NCBI RefSeq assembly: GCF_020360975.1
Contig: NW_025408683.1
Location: 744,001-808,000 of the forward strand
Source: Hirsutella rhossiliensis
Taxonomy: Eukaryota > Ascomycota > Sordariomycetes > Hypocreales > Ophiocordycipitaceae
Direction: 5' to 3'
Length of the DNA stretch: 64,000 nt
Positions 1 through 12,302 of this stretch are shown here, piece by piece (position 1 is the first letter of the stretch; every line of letters starts with the position of its first letter). The notes under the pieces were generated by a model that saw only the letters and a list, made by a program, of their open reading frames with translations, searched no databases and was not told the DNA's origin. A program made the translations under genes and the position numbers.

Positions 1-1192
1 GACCGGCCACGGCGGCGCCTCTGGATCATCATCCTCCGCTCGACCCGCCAACGCACCCACTTACGCGGCTTGGGGGCATCCACTGTGCGTCGCCGCTTGT
101 CCCCCCCCGGAAGCCGGATGTACCCACCTAGCCCGTGCGCGCCCAGCCGCGACCTGCTCCGCTCTGCAGAGTACTTGGACCTCCAGCCCGGGGGAGAGCG
201 TCCGTTGCGAGTCTTTCTTCCCTGCATCTGTGCATTACTGTACAGTACAGAACATAGCTTGACCCTCGTCGTCCGTCGCATCCTTGTCGCCATCGTGGTT
301 TACCGATGAAAAAGGAAGGGGAAAAAAAAAGAAGCGCGCTCGTCAGGTCCTAAAACGGTCTTTGCGCGCGCGGCCCGGATCATCGGCAGAGCTGGAGAGC
401 AAAGCCACCGCCCGCCAACTCGCCTAGTGTCACACAGTCAGTTGCCAGCTGACCCCGTCTCTCCACCACCCCATCTCACCCGCCGCCATTACCGGGCCTT
501 GCCACTGCCACACGGACACGATAATTTCCCCCTCTGCAACCCTCGGAACTTCCCAGTCTGTGAATCTGATTGGTGCGCCGCCTGGCCGTCGAGTCGAGAT
601 GGCGTGCCCCCGTGGCTGGGCATTCTCCAGCACCTGGTGCAAAGTGCGGAGTACGGGGTACAAGTGTCAAGTACCTCCTCCGCTGCCCGGTTTCCGGGAC
701 GACCCACAGCGCCGGCCTGCTCCGGCATCCGCAGCGGGCCGACGTTGATCCTGCATGCGCTCCAGCCCGCCAATCAGCGCCCGCGAACCCAAGACCCCTG
801 AACAGAATCGCAAGCTGTCCTCTCCAAAGGGTAGTCGCACGAATCGTGAGAAGGGCGCCAACCAGCGACAGCAAAAAATCAGCCAAATACCAATTATCAA
901 CGCCCATACAGATACGTATATATATATCCTCTGGTCGAGAGACAGCGGTGATAGGAAAAGAGGAGCAGGCGCAAACAACAAACCGGGGAGGGGGGCATGC
1001 GAGCCTGCTTGCCGAACAAGGACTGCGCAAATCATCGCATCGCGACGTCGCCCATTTGCCTCGCCCCTGGGTCGCTCCGATTTCTCCTACCACGTGGGCG
1101 CATGGCAGCTTTCGAAATCCATCGCCGGCCCGAGGTAGAGCAGTCACAGGACCGTTCCACGTAGCTCGGCCATCCCCCCACGACCGTTGAAA
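1..1192. other. Upstream intergenic region, no gene seen
   Basis: About 1.2 kb before the first gene. Open frames here lack coherent codon structure and overlap in several frames at once. It holds a short palindrome TACTGTACAGTA near 237-250, a GCGGAGTACGG motif near 647-657 that recurs in other gaps of the window, and an alternating TA stretch at about 914-926. It probably contains the promoter and 5' leader of the ERV41 gene that starts at 1193. Confidence 0.5.
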
Positions 1193-2448
1193 ATGAACGG
1201 CTTCGAGAAGCACGGCCTCCAAGAGGACAACTTTGCCGCAAACGGCAGCATCGTCAGCACCTTTGACGCCTTTCGTACGTCTCCTCTCTCCCCCCCTTGA
1301 CAGAGAAGAAGGGCTTGACTGACGACGTCTCCTTAGCCAAGTCGAAACCCCAATATGTAACGCGCACCTCGGGCGGCGGCAAGTGGACCGTCGCCATGGC
1401 CGTCGTCTCCCTCGTCCTGCTCTGGAGCGAAATGGCTCGCTGGTGGCGCGGCTCCGAGGCCCACGCCTTTGCCGTCGAGAAGGGCGTCTCGCACTCGATG
1501 CAGATCAACCTCGACATCGTCGTCCGCATGCAGTGCGGCGACCTACACGTCAACGTTCAGGACGCCGCCGGCGACCGCATCCACGCCGCCTCCAGGCTGC
1601 ACACGGACCAGACCAGCTGGGTCCAGTGGGTCAACGCGAGGGGCGTCCACCGCCTCGGCCGCGACAGCAACGGCCGCGTCGTCACCGGCGCCGGCTGGCA
1701 GAACCTGGCCCACGGCGAGGAGGGCTTCGGCGAGGAGCACGTCCACGACATTGTCGCCGCCGGCAAGAAGAGGGCGCGCTGGGCAAAGACACCCCGCGTC
1801 CATGGCCCGCCCGACAGCTGCCGCGTCTACGGCAGCCTCGACCTCAACAAGGTCCAGGGCGACTTTCACATCACCGCCCGCGGCCACGGCTACATTGAGG
1901 ATCTCGACCACCTGGACCACAGCAGTATGATTGATTCCCTGCCGTCAGCCCGGCTTGCCGTGTGAAACAGCAGACTGCTAACAGCCGCCACCGCAGAGTT
2001 CAACTTTTCCCACATCATCTCGGAGCTGTCGTACGGCCCCTTCTACCCCTCTCTCGTCAACCCCCTCGATCGCACCGTCAACGGCGCAAAGGCCCACTTC
2101 CACAAGTTCCAGTACTACCTCTCCGTCGTCCCCACCGTCTACAGCGTCGGCTCCAGCTCCATCTTCACCAACCAGTACGCCGTCACCGAGCAGTCCAAGG
2201 AGATTAGCGAGTTCTCCGTCCCCGGCATCTTCTTCAAGTACGACATTGAGCCCATCCTCTTGTCCGTCCACGAGCACCGCGACGGCATCCTCGCCTTCCT
2301 CGTCAAGCTCATCAACGTCCTCAGCGGCGTCCTCGTCGCCGGCCACTGGGGCTTCACCCTGTCCGAGTGGGTCCGCGAGGTCCGGGGCAAGAGGCGGCGC
2401 GTCAGTGGCGGCGAGGGCATGCTCGGCAACAAGGATGCCTACGAGTAG
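1193..2448 (+). CDS. ERV41: ER-Golgi vesicle cargo receptor Erv41 (ERGIC2-like), 3 exons
   Basis: Exons 1193-1274, 1337-1924 and 1997-2448 give 373 aa. Introns are GTACGT...TTAG (62 nt, with a TTGACTGAC branch region) and GTATGA...GCAG (72 nt). Erv41 works with Erv46 in COPII/COPI vesicles and recycles escaped ER residents; this role comes from the family. The short N-terminal cytosolic tail (begins MNGFEKHGLQEDNF) is followed by a membrane segment at about residues 45-59. A long lumenal domain carries family motifs such as VEKGVSHSMQINLDIVVRMQ, GEEHVHDIV and KVQGDFHITARGHGY. A second membrane segment lies at about 322-343, followed by a basic tail. Splicing restores the conserved stretch LDHSKFNFSHIISELSYGPF across the second intron. 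The length matches the family (about 350 aa). It is convergent with the small secreted gene downstream. Confidence 0.93.
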
Positions 2449-2696
2449 CGAGGTCATTTTTCCATGCGTGTTGGCAGGGGACGGGGCGGGTGGTCCTACA
2501 TCTTATAGACGGGATTTCAAGAGACAGACTTGTCGATGACGGGCGTTGCGCAGGTTTTGGGCGCGGAAAATACAATGTTTGTTTACACGGCACGCCTTGT
2601 ATGATGCAAGCCAACTACAAGGCCCCATGCTCCGTCACCCGGCTCGTGATCAAGCTCCCATAGTCACCTCTTCTCACAGCGCCTACCCCCCCTCCT

Positions 2697-3258
2697 TCAA
2701 GCCTTGGGTTGACGCAGGACGTTATAGGCGACCGAGCCGTGCACGCGGCTCGACCTGCTGTAGTCGTCACGGGTGGTGTGTTTGCCCCAGAAGATGTACC
2801 CGTGCCAGCATGTCTTGCCCGTCTTTTCGTCGACCGCTATACGTGTACAACAGAGTCAGCCTTTCTTCCTCACCATCATGCTCTTCTTTTCCGTCCTCCC
2901 TGGCCCCATCACGAAATCAAAGTCTCGGGCAAAGGAAAGACAGCCACGCACCGGCAAACGAGATTGTCGAGTTGCATTCATCATTGGCCTTGCACTGGCT
3001 GAGCACGTGCTCGGCCCACGTCTCCATGGTGTGGTCCGCGTATGGCGCCCCGAAGCCCGCGAGGATCTGGCCGGGGAACAGCGTGCGGCCGGCGTACCAG
3101 TTGAGCGGCGTGGCGAGCGGCAGGGGCTCGTGGCGTGGGGTGGCAGAGCCCGAGGGCGGCGCCGTGGTCGTCGGGGATGGGGAGGGCAGGGCGTGGGCGA
3201 GGCTGGGGGCTGTGGCGGCGGCGGCGACGGCCTTGCTGAGGAGCGAGGATGGCTTCAT
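2697..3258 (-). CDS. Small secreted cysteine-containing protein (PAN/apple-like), 2 exons
   Basis: On the minus strand, exon 1 is 3258-2952 and exon 2 is 2836-2697, separated by a 115-nt intron (GTGCGT...TATAG, branch GCTGAC). The product is 148 aa. The N-terminus (MKPSSLLSKAVAAAATAPS...) has a weak signal-peptide character ending near ALPSP. A proline/serine stretch follows, then a compact domain containing NWYAGRTLFPGQILAGFG, CKANDECNST, KTCWHGYIFWGKHT and SVAYNVL near the C-terminus. Four cysteines fit two disulfides. The pattern resembles fungal secreted PAN/apple-like proteins, but this is inference from memory of the motif style. The exon join is supported because it brings the Cys/Trp motifs into one frame. 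A role at the host or environment interface is possible but unproven. Confidence 0.7.
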
Positions 3259-6200
3259 TCTGATGTTTGTGTATGTATGTGTGTGTGCGTGATTGGTAGA
3301 TGAATGGATATTGAAAAGGGGGTGTTGAGGGAATGGTGCGTTGTGTCAGAGCGAGAAAGCAAGGCTGTTCACGACTGATGATGAGATGCCGAAGCGGTGC
3401 TGGTATCGATGCGAGATGCTCATCCAAGTTATATGCAATCCATGCCATCCACATTCCCACATTTCAATGTTTATGGGCGAAAGGGAATCAAAGAGAAGCA
3501 CACCCTCACCACCCTCGCCATCCTCTCCTGGCCAAAGGTTCGTAGTGCCCCAGAGGATATCGTCTGGCAACCGCTCCCGTCAGGGGGATATAAATAGCAA
3601 CTAGTACGTAAACATCAGGGTCTCTCAAGATATGTCCAACAAAGTTTCCAGGGACACTGTGCCGTCTTTGCCGCCGGCCGGGGGGTCCGGCCCCGGGGCG
3701 TGCACTCGGCCCGGCCCCCGGGAATATCCGCCCTCTCCTCCCTCTCCTCTTGATCAACCACAGTGACACTCTTCCTCCCTCGTGAAAAAAGGATATATGG
3801 TTAGTGGGGAATTGGGAGGACAGAGATGGAGAAGCACTTGACATTCCACATGCACAGAGTTCCCCCGGCTCCACACGTTCGGCCCCAACAGCCGGGCAAG
3901 CATGCCACCTCGACGGACTACAGGCAATCTTCGTCCCCTAAACTCAGTTCTGTCCCCCGGCAAGCCCATGCCGATGCATGCCCATATGTGCTTCCGGTAT
4001 ATTCATTGCCATCAGTGTGCACAACGAGCCCCCGGTTCGCCTTCTCCAAGCACGGGAGAGGCCATCCCATTATTTTGCAGCCTCTACCACTGTTCCCCGA
4101 GACAGAGTAACTTGGTCACAACAAATGGGAGAGTCAAGATTAGTGCGGTGTGGAATGAACAATAGGAAAACAGAAAGGAGCGGCTAGGTCTTGGTTTTAC
4201 CATCATCTGACACCAAGGCCATGCTCAATGTCAAGACATGCACGCCGACGCCTACCGACGGATAAGCATCAGTTTTCAGCGCCTCATACCCGTCCCGTGT
4301 CTCGACCTCTCCGAAATCCTAAACGGCAGCCCTTGATTGACACCGCGCTGTGACAACGGCCTCTCAACGCGCCCCTTACCATGGGCACTCTGGGACGCCA
4401 ACCTCCGCCGCTTCGGAGGACAGGCACGAGTTCGCCGAGTCCCATCCGACCTCATGGCAGACTTGCGTCACTCTTCCTCACTCTAGGCGTACGCAGTATC
4501 TTCAGTCTGTGTTAGATGCCTGTCAGGAAATGTACTTGGACCGATCAACGCCCCCTCCATCTCAAGTCGAAGGTCTTTTCACGGTTTTGAACTCTTGGCC
4601 CTGTCCATCGTCGTGCGTGCGAATCCATCCGTATATGGGCCACACTCCGAAGGATGTCGGGGCCGTCAAAGCCGTGGCGGACGTAGTAAAGTCGCACAAG
4701 GCTATCGAGGCGTGCTCGCGACGTCAAACCCGTCTGGGCTGGACCGTCAGGACCATTGCGGGCCAACTCCTCGCTTTCCGGCGTTGCAGCCCACGGCTTA
4801 AACAGGTTTATCAGGGCAAGGTGGTTGCTTATGCTTCGCTCCCCGCGGTGACGGCACGTGCCAAGCTCGTTCGTTTGTCAGTAGGCGCCTTCCTGGTAAA
4901 GAGGACGATGGCCTCAGTCATTGCCACAGCTTGTCTCATGTACCCGGGGGCCTCAAACGGACACGATCTGGATCTTCGGCGAGGCCGTGTTGTTGGGCTT
5001 TCGTTCGCCAACAACAAACTTCCTCTTGTTGCATAGCATAGTGACTCGGGATACGTCGTACCGAGGCGGAGGCAAGGATGGCAATGGCAAGGAGTGAAGA
5101 ACAGAAGTGCTTCTGCCCACGACTGGGTCGTCCAGGACGAGGTCTTTTCTGTAAAAACTGGAATATGGGCAACTCCCACTGAAAGTATATGCCCAGCCGC
5201 TTGGCCACCAGCCCGTCGGCCGAGTCACCAGAGTCCAAGCAGAGGCCCTGACCTAACCCAGCCGGGGTCCGATGAGCTGCGATGAGTGGTAGGGGGCATC
5301 GCGTACGTGCTGTAGCCTGAGCGCGGGAGAAGGCTGAGCAGCCGAAGCTCCCTAGATGCTGCGGATAGTCAGGCGGACAAGAGGGGTGGGCGCGGTGAAG
5401 ACTAGAAGAGACGCTTCACCTGGTATGGCACGTCAGGCGTACCTTGATCTTTCGCCGCCGGAAAGACTCATACGCAGCGGTAATTGTAACCCTCCTCGAG
5501 ACTGCCGCCGTCCGCTCATGCACCGGAGGCTGCGAGGACTCGCCGGGCGGAGGACGAGATGGTGGCGCCGGGAGCAGCGATCGAAAGCCCGACGGGGACA
5601 GATTCGAGTCAGGAACTAGTTGTTCCCCTTCTCTCTCTGAACCGATGACTGCGAGGCCGACCTTTGATCTCAGGGGGGAACAAATAGAGACAGGGCAGGG
5701 GGTTGTGCCCGGGAGTCACGTCAGGTGGTCTTTCGCCATCCAGCGGGTGGTGATTGGCGGGTTCGGCTTCCGTGGCTTTTCCCAATGCTTTGATTATGAC
5801 GTCGGCGAGGCCCCGGCTTCCATTGCAGATTGGGCCAGGACGATCTGCCGTCGGCGTATGAGGCTCCTTGCCCTCGTTGGGATCAAACGACATCTGCACC
5901 GGGCGGCAGTGCTGAGAGGCGGGGCCGATATACGGACTTCGGCAGCCGTTGCCCCTGAACCTGCGAGGCGCGGTTTATCCGTATATGCTTCTCCTTGCCA
6001 GTCTTCTCTCGCCGTCAACCAGCCGCATGCTTAAGCGGCAAGCTCCTCAAGGTTCAGGGATTACTGGCGGATGAAGGATAGTTCAAGAGCGAAAAGGTAG
6101 AGATAATCCGCGATGGCAGGCACTTGGTAGCAAATCAAGTGCTGTTCCTGCAGGTAGTCCGCTCGATCTGGTTTCTGGCCTTGCCTGGCTTGTCGGTCTC

Positions 6201-6718
6201 CCGGTATGCGCCCATTGGGTGACTGGTAGAGATATCCAGACTCTGAGCCATTGCCAACGAGTCTCGACTGGGGTCTCGGTCCAAAGACTCCGATGGAGAG
6301 CGTGTGCTTGAGGTGCTGGTGAAATTCTTCGTTGAATCAAGGACGGGCTCATGTTCGCTCGGGGAAAGTCAAACTCTAGAAGTCGAAGAAAAATCGAGCC
6401 ATCCAGAGCATCGACACCAAACTTGATGGATTTCACAACAAGACAGCACAGGTGGGTACAGATGAGAAGCTGTATTATTACGGGCAAGCGCCCGCTCCTG
6501 GTGGCAGAATAGTACAACGCCCGGCTTCATGCGCAGGTATAAAAACGACGATCCAAAATTATATATTAACCTCCCAGTATCGAAGAGAAGGCCTCCCCCT
6601 TCAACCCTCCAAAAACGAGCCGGAGGATTCTAGGCCACTAGTGCAGACCCGGGCACGAATGGCTACTGAGTGAAGCGTGCGTCCCTCATAACGAACATAA
6701 ATCGTTGAGAGAGGCCGG
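3259..6718. other. 3.5-kb gap without a recognisable gene
   Basis: The largest frames (4350-5036 plus, 5444-6034 plus, 5609-5899 minus) overlap one another on opposite strands and carry no motif I recognise. They lack plausible starts and splice patterns. The first few hundred bases hold the promoter of the small secreted gene on the minus strand. A decayed, unidentifiable gene between 4350 and 6030 cannot be excluded. Confidence 0.4.
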
Positions 6719-8293
6719 CTACAGGGCATAGACGGCAAAGGCAATGGCCAGGACGGCGGCAGAGACGCGAGTGGAGCCGGCGCCGGCGGTGACGGGCAAG
6801 GTGCCGGCCGCAGGGCGGACGGGAGCGCCAGTGCCAGCAGGGGCCGGAGGAGCGGGCTTGGCGCCGCCGTTGCTGGGGCTGGTGCCGGGGGCGGCAGGAG
6901 TGCAGTTCTCGACGCAGCCGGCAGCGGGGCTGTCGCCACCCTTGGACGGGGAGCTGCCAGAGGGGCTGTCGCCACCCTTGGACGGGGAGCTGCCAGAGGG
7001 GCTGTCGCCACCCTTGGACGGGGAGCTGCCAGAGGGGCTGTCGCCACCCTTGGACGGAGAGCTGCCAGAGGGGCTGTCGCCACCCTTGGACGGAGAGCTG
7101 CCAGAGGGGCTGTCGCCACCCTTGGACGGGGAGTTTCCAGAAGGGCTGCTCTTGTCCTCAGGCTTGCCACCCTTGCTGGGGACACCAGTGGTGCAGGGCT
7201 TCTTGTGCTGAGAGGGAGTGGGCTTCTTGTCGTCCTTGGTGGCGGGGGCCGGGACGTAGCAGGAGCCAGTGCACTCCTGGGGGCTGAAGACGTTGACAAC
7301 GACGGAGGAGTAGACGGTGACGGAGGTGGAAGCAGAGGGAGCGACAGAGACGGAGCCGGCGACGGGGCGCAGCTTCTTGGGGGCAAGGTACTCGACGGCG
7401 CAGACGCAGGCACCAAAGTCGACGGCGCCCTGCTGGACAATCTTGGAGGAGACCATGGCCTCGGAGTTGGGAACAAGCTCGAAGGCGCCGCAAGAGGGCT
7501 GGACAAAGCCGCCGACATAGACGGCCTGGCAGGGCAGAGCAGCGATGGCGAAGTGGACCTCGGCCTTGACGTCGATGTTGACGGAGCTGGTGGCGTTGAG
7601 AGGGAACTTGGGGCCGTTGGGAACAGCCGGGGCACCGGTGATCATGGCAACGCTATAGCGGACCGAGGCGGCGGCATGCAGCTTGATCTCGGTTCCGCTG
7701 GGAACAACGGCCGAGGCCGGGGTGTCGGTGGCCTTGGCCTCGGCGGAGGTGGCAGTGGGAGCAACCAGGCCAGGGCCCTGGGACTTGGTGGCCTTGTAGT
7801 AGTTCTCGACGACGGTGTCGCCAACAGAGACGCAGCGGTCACGCTTGTCGCCGGGGTTGGGCACAGGAGTGCCGTGGGCATCCAGGGCAGAGGTCCAGTA
7901 GCTGCCAAAGTTGCTGGTGGGGGTGGCCCGTTGGCAGAAGTTGGCCTTGATGTCGTTGAAGATCTTGTCCCAGTGGGCAGTCTCATTGTGGCCCTGGAGA
8001 GAATTGCACTGCTTGCAGGCGCCGCAGCCGATGGCGTCCTCGAAGAAGCTGCCCTTACATAGGCAGTCCCGCTGGGACTCCCAGCCGGCCTTGTCGTTTG
8101 TAGCAGGCGTGCACTTTCCCTCGATTTCGCCCTGCGACAGGCACGGGGGATAGGTGGTGTCGAAGGTGATGGTGCCCATGGGGTGGCAGGCATCGGGAGG
8201 GGGGAACTGGCGCTCGGGGACGACGCGGGTCTGCAGAGCGGCGGCGCCCTGGACGGCGACGAGGGCGCCAAGGACGGCAGCGTACTTGGCCAT
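6719..8293 (-). CDS. GPI-anchored cell-wall protein with six 12-residue tandem repeats
   Basis: Single exon, 524 aa. The N-terminus (MAKYAAVLGALVAVQGAAAL) is a typical signal peptide. A cysteine-rich domain follows at about residues 35-150, with motifs CLCKGSFFEDAIGCGACKQC and NFCQRAT. After it comes a beta-rich region of about 180 residues with further cysteine pairs (ALPCQAVYVGGFVQPSCG, GACVCAVEYL, QECTGSCYVP). Residues 383-454 are six copies of SPSGSSPSKGGD, the first with Asn for Ser. The C-terminus ends in a short hydrophobic segment (VSAAVLAIAFAVYAL) after a small-residue stretch, as expected for GPI attachment. The role is inferred to be a structural or adhesive wall protein exposed on a Ser/Pro/Lys stalk. 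The family of the Cys-rich head is not identified. Confidence 0.88.
   Translation of the reverse strand: MAKYAAVLGALVAVQGAAALQTRVVPERQFPPPDACHPMGTITFDTTYPPCLSQGEIEGKCTPATNDKAGWESQRDCLCKGSFFEDAIGCGACKQCNSLQGHNETAHWDKIFNDIKANFCQRATPTSNFGSYWTSALDAHGTPVPNPGDKRDRCVSVGDTVVENYYKATKSQGPGLVAPTATSAEAKATDTPASAVVPSGTEIKLHAAASVRYSVAMITGAPAVPNGPKFPLNATSSVNIDVKAEVHFAIAALPCQAVYVGGFVQPSCGAFELVPNSEAMVSSKIVQQGAVDFGACVCAVEYLAPKKLRPVAGSVSVAPSASTSVTVYSSVVVNVFSPQECTGSCYVPAPATKDDKKPTPSQHKKPCTTGVPSKGGKPEDKSSPSGNSPSKGGDSPSGSSPSKGGDSPSGSSPSKGGDSPSGSSPSKGGDSPSGSSPSKGGDSPSGSSPSKGGDSPAAGCVENCTPAAPGTSPSNGGAKPAPPAPAGTGAPVRPAAGTLPVTAGAGSTRVSAAVLAIAFAVYAL
6932..7147 (-). repeat. 36-bp coding minisatellite, six units
   Basis: Six head-to-tail 36-bp units inside the GPI protein gene, encoding SPSGSSPSKGGD. 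The units are nearly identical at DNA level; I see only a few substitutions, such as GGAGAG for GGGGAG and the Asn-encoding unit at the 5' end of the array. Such uniformity points to recent expansion or gene conversion, so copy number may differ between strains. Confidence 0.92.
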
Positions 8294-8500
8294 TGCGGAG
8301 GATGTTCTCAGTGGTAGCGAGCGAGTGGACGATTGCGAGTGTATATACGATATGTATATATGTCAAGAGTCGCAAGCGAGGGTGGTAAAAACGAGTGGAA
8401 TGGTCTAAGAGTAGACCGGTTGGGAGGCGTATGTAAGGAGCTCGGAAAGGAAGGCTGCGAGGAGACATCTGCACGGGGGCGAGGACATAAATAGTCGAGT
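8294..8500 (-). promoter_or_regulatory. Proximal promoter of the GPI wall protein gene
   Basis: A TATA-rich stretch lies at about 8340-8362 (minus-strand reading ATATATACATATCGTATATA), 45-70 bp upstream of the start codon at 8293. A second TATA-like ATTTATG sits at about 8486-8493. Assignment rests on position and sequence only. Confidence 0.45.
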
Positions 8501-11500
8501 GGGCAGCCCCGGCCTGTTGTTTGTTTGCCCGCCGGCAGGGGCGCGCAGAGAGGCCATGATATCCATGAGGGTGTCGGTATGCCCTCATTTCGCGGGACCT
8601 CCCCCTCCCCCCACTGCAGGAGGAGCTTGGGGGGGGGGACGGAGATTGGGCAACGGCGTGGGCCATACCAAACCGGCCGGTCTGGGCGGGGCTCGTCGAG
8701 AGTGTGCGGTGGCATGATTCCCACTGCGATATCGAGAAGTTGACGTTGACGATGTGGAAGAGGAAGGAGATGAGTCACAGTGCGAATGGTGTATGCACGG
8801 TATACGCCGATGTGCATATTGCCCGTGGGGGCCACTGCTCAAGGTTTGGTACCGGATATACACTGTCGCGATAGTGCGAGATTAAGGCTCCGTACTGAGA
8901 GCCAAGTGCCCCGGTATTGTTGGTGACTTGCCCGATGAGTTATGTAAGTCAGGCCAAGGGCGGATTGGCGCGATACAAAGTAAAGGAACCAACATATGGG
9001 TGCTTTGAAGTGCATATAATCGAAACCTTGCTGGCTTAGTCCTGCAGTGCAGAGTTGAGTCTGGCTTTATATTGATGGACAAATCTAGTTCGGGACGGAG
9101 ATTTCTGTTTTTCTTATTCTTTGAGTATGAACACATACTGTACTCTTTCTGGGTACATGTAACTGAAAATCCATGCGCGAACGAGTAGCTCACGAGTTCC
9201 GGCGCACAGTGTCGTGTGCTAGCAACACGCCGTCCCCGGCCGGGTACGCTTACCAACGGATATGAATACACGGTGTAACGTCCATTTTTCTAGGTAGACA
9301 GGTAAATGGCATGCATCTCTTGTCGCATGCCTTCGTCAGCAAATCATGTGCGCAGTCTGCACTGCTGTCGTGCAGTGCAGGGTCAGGGGCCCACGCAGAG
9401 TTCAGACCTTATAACTGGATCTAGCAGCAGTGCACCATTCCCGGCCGCTATCTGCCAGACTGTCCAGCACCAGCACCGATATAACTTATACCTTATCTCC
9501 TTGGTACAAAGTAGACCTATACTCTACTCCTGATCGCCTCAGCCTGCCCCAATCAAAGGCCTGCAAGTAATTTCCCTACATGTATATGTGGCTGCAGCCA
9601 TAGACGCGAAGACGAGGCAGACGAAAAACTCCATCGAGGTCCCGTCGGCTACCGGAGGATGGCCGAGTACAATGTACATGTATCCGGCCCCACATCCGGT
9701 CATAGCGGCCGTTTTAACTTACAGCCCGGGGTCCCCGGCCCAATGCCGCATCCTGCCCACGGAGTCCAGCGCCCACCCACCGTGCAAGCATGTCAACTCG
9801 CACGATCGAGTAAAATTTAAACATACATAAACGGTGGTTCAGCTAGCTTCTCGCAAGGGATGTCTGCCTACCGTACCGTACTTCCTCTCCGACCCGGGGG
9901 CATATTCCGCGCAAGTCCTGACTTTGGATGCATGTACCTACAGGAACTCCAGCTTGAAGCTCGTTACCCAAAACAGGCACCCGTTGTTGACATGAGCGTG
10001 CGGCTCAACTGTTCGGCAACCAGGCTCTCCAGGACCACTTCGAATCGTCTCTACACACGTACCCAGGGTGAGCAAGGCGTGAGCAGCTAAACCGCTGCTT
10101 CGCTCGCGCAGGGCAGTCAGCAATACCTACGCACAGGCCCCTAGCGCCGGTGCGTGTGGAGAGACGATGGACGCTTCTCTTGTTCTTAAAGGGCGCATAC
10201 TCCGTACACCCGGGGGGGATGTTCGGGAGGCCTGTCTGACTCGCGGCCATTGCCCCGGTCTCGTCAGGCACGCAATTGCCTGAGCCAAGGCTCGTCGAGT
10301 TGACCGGCGAGTGGACACGTGAGCCTACAAACCGGTACCCACGCAGAGAGTGTGGCACGACCTGAGGGGCCCATGCCATCATATCCCGGCCTCATCTCTC
10401 CCTTTGTGTGTACTGGATGTATGTGACTCACCGACTACCACTATATGCATTGATAATGTCGTGTACATTACGTATATCAACCCGGTATTTGTGCCAACCC
10501 GTGACCTCATCCCCCGCGGATCCGTCTTCTAGCAATCTTCCATCCGTAGCCGTGCGCTTCCTCCCCACCTCCTTTGATGAGTTTTCTCCCCAATGCTTGT
10601 TGTGCTTGCCTGTTTTGGCCCATCCACGCATAAGACGGCGTAATATAAGGTGCTGTCCAAACTCCAAGTACTTACAATCTTGTGCATTCGGTCCCTTGCT
10701 CAGGCAGTCGGTATCCGCGGGGCTGTAGCGTCTAGGGTCTGCTACTGGACTGTAGGGGAGATGATGGAAGCTCCAGGAGACTGGAACTTGTATGCAGACA
10801 ATATTCACTTTTATCTTGCGGGCTGCACCCTACGAGCCACACGCCCACCAGCCGGCAAAGGACAGAGTCCAGGGTTCCTGGATAGACCTCCATGATGCTG
10901 TTTCTATCCGTCACTTTCCCCCTCGCTGTCATGGCGCAGTAGATCCCCCTCTTCATTCGCCCGCTCTCCCGCACTTCTTTGTTTAAATCGGCCCAGGGCC
11001 TGTGCTCGTATATAATGCTTTCCCAGCAGGCCGCAGTTCTTGGTCGCCGGAAACGGCCCGGGGCGGTATCCGACGTCTGAGCTTCGAACTCACCCGTTTG
11101 AATTTGGTGGCCCGCACGGCTACGGCATGACAGGCAGGCTGTCCATCTTTGGAAGAGGAAAACTCATTTACCCTCATTTGTTGTTGCATAAACAGGCCAG
11201 CTGAGGGTGCGCATGGGGGCATTCCTGTTCAACCCGATGCAGACGAATCCGCCTATGACCTGGCTCGGGGTACATTGAAGTTGGTTTGCATACACTGTAC
11301 ATGTAGTGTCCATGTCATCTACGTGTCCACCTATCAAATGCCCTGTCCATCAATACCGAGACATGGCAACCGGTGGCAGAGCATGCCTCTCCGAACTTGG
11401 CGGCACGGAGCAACTCGCGCAGTAATTAATGTACATACAGTATGTACAATAGAAAGAGGGAGATTGCGGCCAAGAAACTCTGGCCAGGTCACAATGTGGA

Positions 11501-12287
11501 CCCCAGAGCAGAGATGAATGATGGGGACAAAGCCACGCACGTGGAGCCAGAGGTGCACTCACATATACCCAGTGATGGAACCATATCCACATACACTGAT
11601 GTACCGCTACTATTAGTCGCCAGCGAAAAACGACCAGCCAGGAGCGAGCGATTCTCTCCGAACGAGGCGCAGCAAAGAAAGAAGGAAGATGTAAGTGCCG
11701 GCGTTTGGCAGGGCTTGATAGGTATATACATCTCGAACTAATGCTCAACGTTTCCCCAGGTTTCAGGAAACTTGTTGATGCCATACAAACTTGCCCTCGG
11801 TCTCCTTGGAAGAAATGAACACCCAAGGGTCTTGCAGTCCACTTTGGAAACCGAAATTTGCACACGGCACTTGAGAGGTTCCATACCCGGTACTCGGTTA
11901 CACTCGCCAAACCCACAGTAACATGGGGTTGCGGCCTGCATTCGCCTTGCACGCGTAGGAAAAGACTTCGGCGACATCCGGGTCAAGCTCCACCGGCCTT
12001 CTATCCGCGGCGCTCCTTCACGAGGCTTGGAATTTGGTTGATTGTTTGTCTGCTGGGCTAGGCCTTGGTTGCCTTGGTTCCCGGTGAAATCAGGCTTTGA
12101 GTTTTTGGCCTCGTCATGAGGCCCGTGTGTCATGAGGCCTCTCCGCCGTCAGGCCTTGTGGGCACGGAGTTGTGAATGCCGTTCCTCTCTGTTAAGAAGA
12201 AGATTGGTGGAACGCCTAAGAGGTCGACGCAATTTGGTTTAGGTTGTCCTCCTAATTAAATCCCGCACAATGCTAGGTCAGTCGTCA
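8501..12287. other. 3.8-kb gap without a recognisable gene
   Basis: No frame here shows a family motif or consistent codon use. The stretch contains a CATACTCCGTACACC motif near 10197-10211, and CACTGTACATG and ACAGTATGTAC elements near 11291-11301 and 11435-11445, which recur in other gaps. The last 200 bp may carry a degenerate RT-like fragment next to the LINE insertion (see findings). Confidence 0.4.
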
Positions 12288-12302
12288 TGCGGTAATTACT
12301 TT

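Noticed and set aside
4350..5036. 228-aa plus-strand ORF in the first large gap
   Set aside because: No motif, no supporting splice pattern, and overlapping minus-strand frames of similar length.
6719..6900. LPVTAG near the C-terminus considered as an LPXTG sorting signal
   Set aside because: Sortase anchoring is bacterial. Here the hydrophobic C-terminus fits GPI attachment in a eukaryote.
11040..11110. Possible tRNA B-box (GAGTTCGAAGCTC on the minus strand)
   Set aside because: No A box and no cloverleaf could be drawn around it. No other tRNA or rRNA was found in the window.
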